Source: Liquidambar formosana
Taxonomy: Eukaryota; Streptophyta; Magnoliopsida; Saxifragales; Altingiaceae
Assembly: GCA_039720395.1 (NCBI GenBank)
Contig: CM077831.1
Span: 3,328,003 to 3,392,002 of the forward strand
Direction of reading: 5' to 3'
Length of the DNA: 64,000 nucleotides
A program made the position numbers and the translations under genes. Positions 58,857 through 64,000 of this stretch are shown piece by piece (position 1 is the stretch's first letter; each line of letters opens with the position of its first letter). The notes below the pieces were generated by a model. That model had not been told where the DNA came from and searched no databases. It saw only the letters and a program-made list of their open reading frames with translations.

Positions 58857-61800
58857 GTGGTATCAGAGCCATGATTATGCATAATACAAAATACATATGG
58901 GCTGGTAATTATGGTGTAGTTGAATGATTCAAAAATCTGGAAAATTTTTTCTGCATAATTGGTTTTCCTCCATGGCTGAACCTAGGGTTTGGAACCCTAG
59001 GTCAATTCTCTTCTACTCCTCTTCTAATTGATGGTTAAGTGTATCCATGGATGCAATAGGTTGCATAGGGTTTGAGTTCGGAGAAGAAGAATAAGGAAAC
59101 TAGGGTTTTATAAAACTGTTATGAACAGTTTTCATGGTTGCCATGAAAAACCGTCATCTTGTTTTGCCTGCCGAATTCAGAGTTCTTCTCCAAACTTTTC
59201 GAGCCATATATGGTTAGAAAGCTCTTTGAATAAGCTTTCCAACCCAACAAACGGTGCGTCAATCCGAGTTCTGTAGTGAAAGTTATGAATTTTTTACTAC
59301 AGGCTGTCTGGAAAGACAGTTTTGCTCGGGAATGATGCAATAGCCACAACTTTGAGTTATTGATGGAGATCAAAGGCATGGAAATGGTTGCCATCATTTG
59401 GGTTATGTTCTAGACATGGTAGGGAAAGGTTCCCAAGCATTTAGATGCATCATAATTGGATTAAGATGCCAGAACAGAAGGAAGAAGGAGAAGAACACCA
59501 TGGAGGCTGAATCTGGGTTTTAGAACCCTAAGGTTCTTGCAATTAATTCTAATTAAAGCTGCTGTATTTATGATGGCAAATCATTATAGGATCATTATAT
59601 ATCATGTGTATATGATTTTCTTTAAGTTTCAAAAAGGTTTTGATGGAAAAAGATTCAAAAAGTTTGAAAATTTTTCATGAACGGCATAGCAGATTTTCTC
59701 TGCAGAAAAGTCATCAATGGAGTTTTGATTAGAACTTGAGTTAGGGAACTCCAAATTGCATGAAACCAATTGCATTAGTTTCCTAAGACATGTAGGATGC
59801 TGGGAAAATTCGTTTGGTAGCCTAATTCATTCATCTTGCTGGGTTTTAAATCAATTTCTGACCATGGACAGTGTGCTGTCAAATTCTGGGCAGCCTACTG
59901 TTGTTTTAATTGTTTAGAACAATTGGTGATGATTTGGTCATCCAAACCTCTTCTATTAGCTTAGTATTTCATGTAGGGACATGATACAAAAGCTGGTTTC
60001 AATGGAGGAGTCGAATTGATAAGGATTTAGAAGCTATTGTGACCTTCAAGGTCTGCAACAATGGCTCCAGCAATGGGTTTTGGAAACCCTGATTGTTCTT
60101 GATGATGGCAGCCACTTCCACCACTTCTCACATGTCCAGAGGCTTGTCCCACACCCCGAGGATGTTCTCCCATGACTGGCCATGGCCTCCCACAGTCGTT
60201 GGTGGCCATGGCAGCCTAGCCAAGCTCAGGCAGCCCCCTGGTAGTGACGGCTGCATAGAGTTAAGGATGAAACCCTAATTTTGAGTTAATGATGAAACCC
60301 TAATTTCATTATGGCATTAATTAAAACCCTAATTGGAATATTAATTACCTTAATTAAGAGTTAATGATTGGTCATTAAATGACCAATCATGGTTATTAAT
60401 TGTTAGGGCATAATTAATACCATTAATGATGTCTAGGGTTAGGGTTTTTGATAACCCTAATTAGTGTAATTAATTAAGGGTAATAAATACCCTATTTGGC
60501 ATTAATTAAACCCTAATCCCTTTTATTAAATACCGTATGAACCTAGGGTTTTAATGATTGGTCATTAAATGACCAATCATAAGGCATTTAATGATTAGGG
60601 GTTGCATTTAGGGTTTAGGGTTATGCATTTAGGGTTTAGGGTTTTAGGAAACCCTAATGCACTAATTCATCATTTAATTGATTTTATTTAATTCCCATGT
60701 TAATTATTTAATTAATATTGATTAATTTTATAATGTTTTAAATGGTTTAAAATACAATTGGGGATTAAATTAAAATCTGGAAATTCTTAATTAAATGAAA
60801 TTGTTTTGTTTAAATAAGGAAACCCTAATATTGGATATTAGAGTTATTTTAGGAAACTTTATATGTTTCTATTAATTTGATTAATTGAAACTAAATGTCT
60901 TAAATGTTAAGACTTTATTTAATTCTGGATATCTTGTTAAAACCTAATAAGATTAGGATGCATTAATGAGATTAATGTAAATCATTCAAGAGAATTACCA
61001 TAATGCCCATATGTTTTAATGCTTACAGTTTTTCTTTACATTATGCAATGAGATTGTATGTATGTATTTGGATGATGATTATGGACTATACCCCTTAAAC
61101 CAATTGTGATTGGCCGTCTTATGAATGGGTTGTAATAATTTTTCAAGAGTTGTAATTTTATTATGGTGATGTAATTTATTATTTGGGGCTTGCATGCTAC
61201 CTTCCCTCTCTCTCTATCATTCTCTTATGTACCCCACATTCCCCTTATGTATCCCTTTCTATATATTATGTAAATGTTATGTAATCGGGAGCGCACTAAG
61301 GAGCATGGTGGACCCAAAAGAGTATGATGGAGCCCAACAAGCCAATGGTGGAGACCAATAAGCCAATGGTGGAGACCATCAAGCCAAGGGAGCAGATTGA
61401 AGGACTTGAAAGCTTAGAGAAGTTTTTCAAGAAAGCATGCATGTTACGAATGGTTTATTTTACGATCACCTACACCCACCTTAGACCTTGGATTCAATCT
61501 ATTGGCTTGGATTGAATCCTCTCAAAGTCCATAATCATCATAGTGGGAGCATTTATTTATGAGATAATTGTATTAGCTCCAGTACCATAGTTTGGTATAT
61601 GTTACCTATTCACTTAGGGACTAATATCAAAATATGATACTTTATATATGTTGATATATAATAGCATGCGATGTATGATTTATAATAGCATAAGATGTAT
61701 GATTATAAATAGCATAATTTATATGTTTAAATTTTGATACATAGGATGCATGTTAATTTGATGAGACCCTTTAAAACCCCTCTTATTTAATATTAAGTTG

Positions 61801-62932
61801 AAAATGGAGAAGTCATTGGGGAATGAATTCTTCATTGCCTTCCATCATTATAGGATCATCTAACGTCCCTTAATGTGGGTACTTGGCTGCAGACATGTAG
61901 GAGCTACCCATGTTAAAGACATTATTTGAAACTATCACATATGAGATATCATGGGGTGCCTAAACTGGTATATACCAAGAAACTAACATGTGAGGCATAT
62001 ATTTGGCGAAACATACCTGTGTGAATGATGGGTTTAACTTAACTAGGGAAGTATTCCAAGAAACTAACATGTGAGGTGTATGTTCCCTAGAGGCAAAATG
62101 ATTGGAACTTGCTTATGAAGCAATAGACAAAGAGTTGTCTTCTTATTGTGGGTTAGAAGTCAAGAAACTAACATGTGAGGCTTCTAGGTCACAGTGGGAC
62201 CCCAATCCCCATTAGGAATGAGATTCCCGAATTCCATTAGAGGGTGTATGGAATTTGATAAAATAGTGGGAGGTACCATATGATTAAAGACCCAATCATT
62301 ATGGATAAAAATGAAATCTAATTCTTTGTTTATGTAGATTACCTAATTACTCACCTCAAAACCCCTATTTCCTAATATAGGATATTGATAGTTTGACTAA
62401 ACCCGATTTCTTTGATTGACTTAGGAAATTGAGAATTGTTCTCAATTTCAAAAGATTGTTTATATGCTATTAGGCCTTTTATTAATGGCCCTCCATAAAA
62501 CATCCTAAGAAGAAAAAGACACTATGCGCAATTGGCATCTTGTTGCCATGCTATATGATAGTATTGATGACTAATGAGCTTCAGAAGCAAAATTAGTCAA
62601 TGCAAGTGCCTTTGATGTCCTACATCACATACAAAGGTTGTATTGTGAGTAAAATAATACTATAAAGTATAGTACTTGTAAAGGACTTCTTCTGGACTAG
62701 GATGTAATAAAAGTTGTTTATTAATAATCATTCTTTTGAAAAATGATTAATCACATAGAATAGCTTGAGAAGCTAGATGTGATTTAACATGGAAGCATAG
62801 AGGAAAGCAAGTCTTGAAAAGTCAAAGACAAAGAAATATAATTATTTTGTAGTAAACATAAGGTATTGTAAAGGGAACTTGATAAAGTATCAGTCTTCCT
62901 AGAAGAACCAAACTTTTGAAGTTTTGGTTCAT
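58857..62932 (+). other. Front internal region of copia E, second unit
   Basis: Same as 50804-54879 shifted by 8,053 bp, including palindromes (60364, 60554), telomere-like runs (60604-60658) and the 63-codon frame (61324-61515). No gag recognised. Confidence 0.6.
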
Positions 62933-64000
62933 GCTCTAAACTAAATTGTTGGTTAGTTCTGCTTCTTGGTTTTTGGATTCTAGTGTAATCTAAATCGAAG
63001 CAGAAAGTTAAGTAGATAATAAGTTACCTTTAAAAATTTTAATAGAGCAAGAGTTGCTAGATTAATTTTGGGAACTTATTTCTTAACTAGGTCATTTAAG
63101 ACATTCTAGAAATTTGATTTCTGAATTTAAATGACTAATTAGAGCGAATGCAACGTATTCCGAGAATACAAGAGATGTAGAGACTCTCATTTAAATGTAA
63201 CGATTATGACTTGGTTATGAGATGACCAAACCCATCTTTTACTTGGTGAAGTGAAAGAGTTACATTTATAATTTGACTAATACATTGTGATGTATATAGT
63301 CATGTAGAGCATGCATTCAATTATAGTAGACTCATCTTAGAATACCATAGCTCAATGGTGAATCTAAGAGAATGAATTGAACCCTATTAAGATATGGTTT
63401 GATCCATGATGAGTTTTACTAATGTATCCATCTAGGATATACCTTAAAATTGCTACATATTGATAATTTAGGGTTCACTCCAGTTTTGTCCCAATTATAT
63501 CAGATATGATATGGGAAGAAACCCAACTTAAAGAAGTTAAGGCTTGGGCTTGTGCTACGTATGTCTGGAAACATAATGTAGACAATCTGGAAATACGGTC
63601 AAGTAAGTGTTGAATTGTGGTATATCCCAAAAGTGGTTGGGATAGTATTTCTATTACCCTAATGAACAAAAGTTGTCCATTAGGATGTTTGCTGGATTTT
63701 CTTGAGAAAGAGTTCATTCAAGAAAGATGCAAAAGTAGATAGAATTTATAGAATTGTCTGTAAAGCCACAAACGAACAAAGATCCAACCCTTGTCTCTGT
63801 TGAGAGAAAACCCTTAACTACACTACAATCTTTTCATAGATCAAATTGGATATTTCTTAACATAAGAGAGATATTGTATCTCTATTAGAATGTGAAAGAA
63901 TTGTTCTTTGGTGATAAAGATCACCAAGATAATCCTACTGATTATGACTAGACGATGTTTCACATCAACTCGAGAAATGACTAAGAGTCATTAAATCCAA
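62933..64000 (+). pseudogene. pol: Copia pol remnant of array E, second unit, partial
   Basis: Same as 54880-55947 shifted by 8,053 bp: the pre-integrase and integrase remnants, with the same stops, running off the right edge. Confidence 0.7.

Larger units (their letters stand above)
49143..64000 (+). mobile_element. Tandem copia array E: LTR-internal-LTR-internal
   Basis: Plus-strand copies of the same family as D: LTR 49143-50803, internal 50804-57195, LTR 57196-58856, internal 58857 to the right edge. The period is 8,053 bp with no length change over the 6.8 kb that can be compared. By eye the LTRs differ at two or more sites, and I found no difference in the internals where checked. The array sits in the gypsy 3' LTR. 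Sharing an LTR between two internals is the product expected from unequal recombination between copies, or from an assembly duplication. Confidence 0.93.

Overview
The window is plant nuclear heterochromatin. It is almost wholly nested transposable elements, and I see no ordinary host gene, rRNA or tRNA gene. Evidence for a flowering plant (I cannot name a species): Ty3/gypsy elements of the Tat/Ogre type, Ty1/copia elements primed by initiator tRNA-Met, a CACTA transposon end, plant mobile domain (PMD) coding sequence, and TTTAGGG-type telomere-like motifs.

Layout, left to right. 1-4069: the 5' end of a minus-strand Tat-type gypsy element (gag start, leader, 5' LTR), inserted in a minus-strand copia copy (4070-7527). 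That copy sits in a second minus-strand gypsy fragment (7528-9947). 9948-11784: the start of a different LTR element, with about nine 162-bp tandem repeats. 11785-12400: a copia LTR fragment, split by a CACTA transposon that begins at 12401. The CACTA element is itself interrupted by a SIRE-like solo LTR (12971-16642, holding another LTR-like insertion at 13221-15375), by a copia solo LTR with a perfect target duplication (17204-18858), and by a large Tat-type gypsy element starting at 19992.

The gypsy element (19992-49142, 3' LTR cut by another insertion) is the core of the window. Its 5' LTR is split by a complete copia element (20623-30335). Its internal region reads: leader, gag-protease with two zinc knuckles and a G-patch-like motif, a short -1-frame segment, a 172-bp putative intron, then RT, two RNase H domains and integrase with three in-frame stops. 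Behind pol, on the opposite strand, lie two genes: an intact 428-codon ORF (DUF7745-like) and a seven-exon PMD gene of about 580 codons with canonical splice sites, every intron in phase 0. An 80-bp near-palindrome found in the gypsy LTR recurs upstream of each antisense gene. Just before the 3' LTR is an array of about 27 short hairpins whose stems change sequence while keeping base pairing.

49143-64000: copia in tandem, LTR-internal-LTR-internal, with an 8,053-bp period and near identity. The copia pol is full of stops and its first 3 kb shows no recognisable gag.

The most interesting system is the antisense pair: host-like, intron-containing genes carried backwards in a retrotransposon, apparently driven by copies of the element's own LTR promoter module. 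Extra ORFs are known in the Tat lineage; the seven-exon structure and shared promoter palindrome are what I read here directly.
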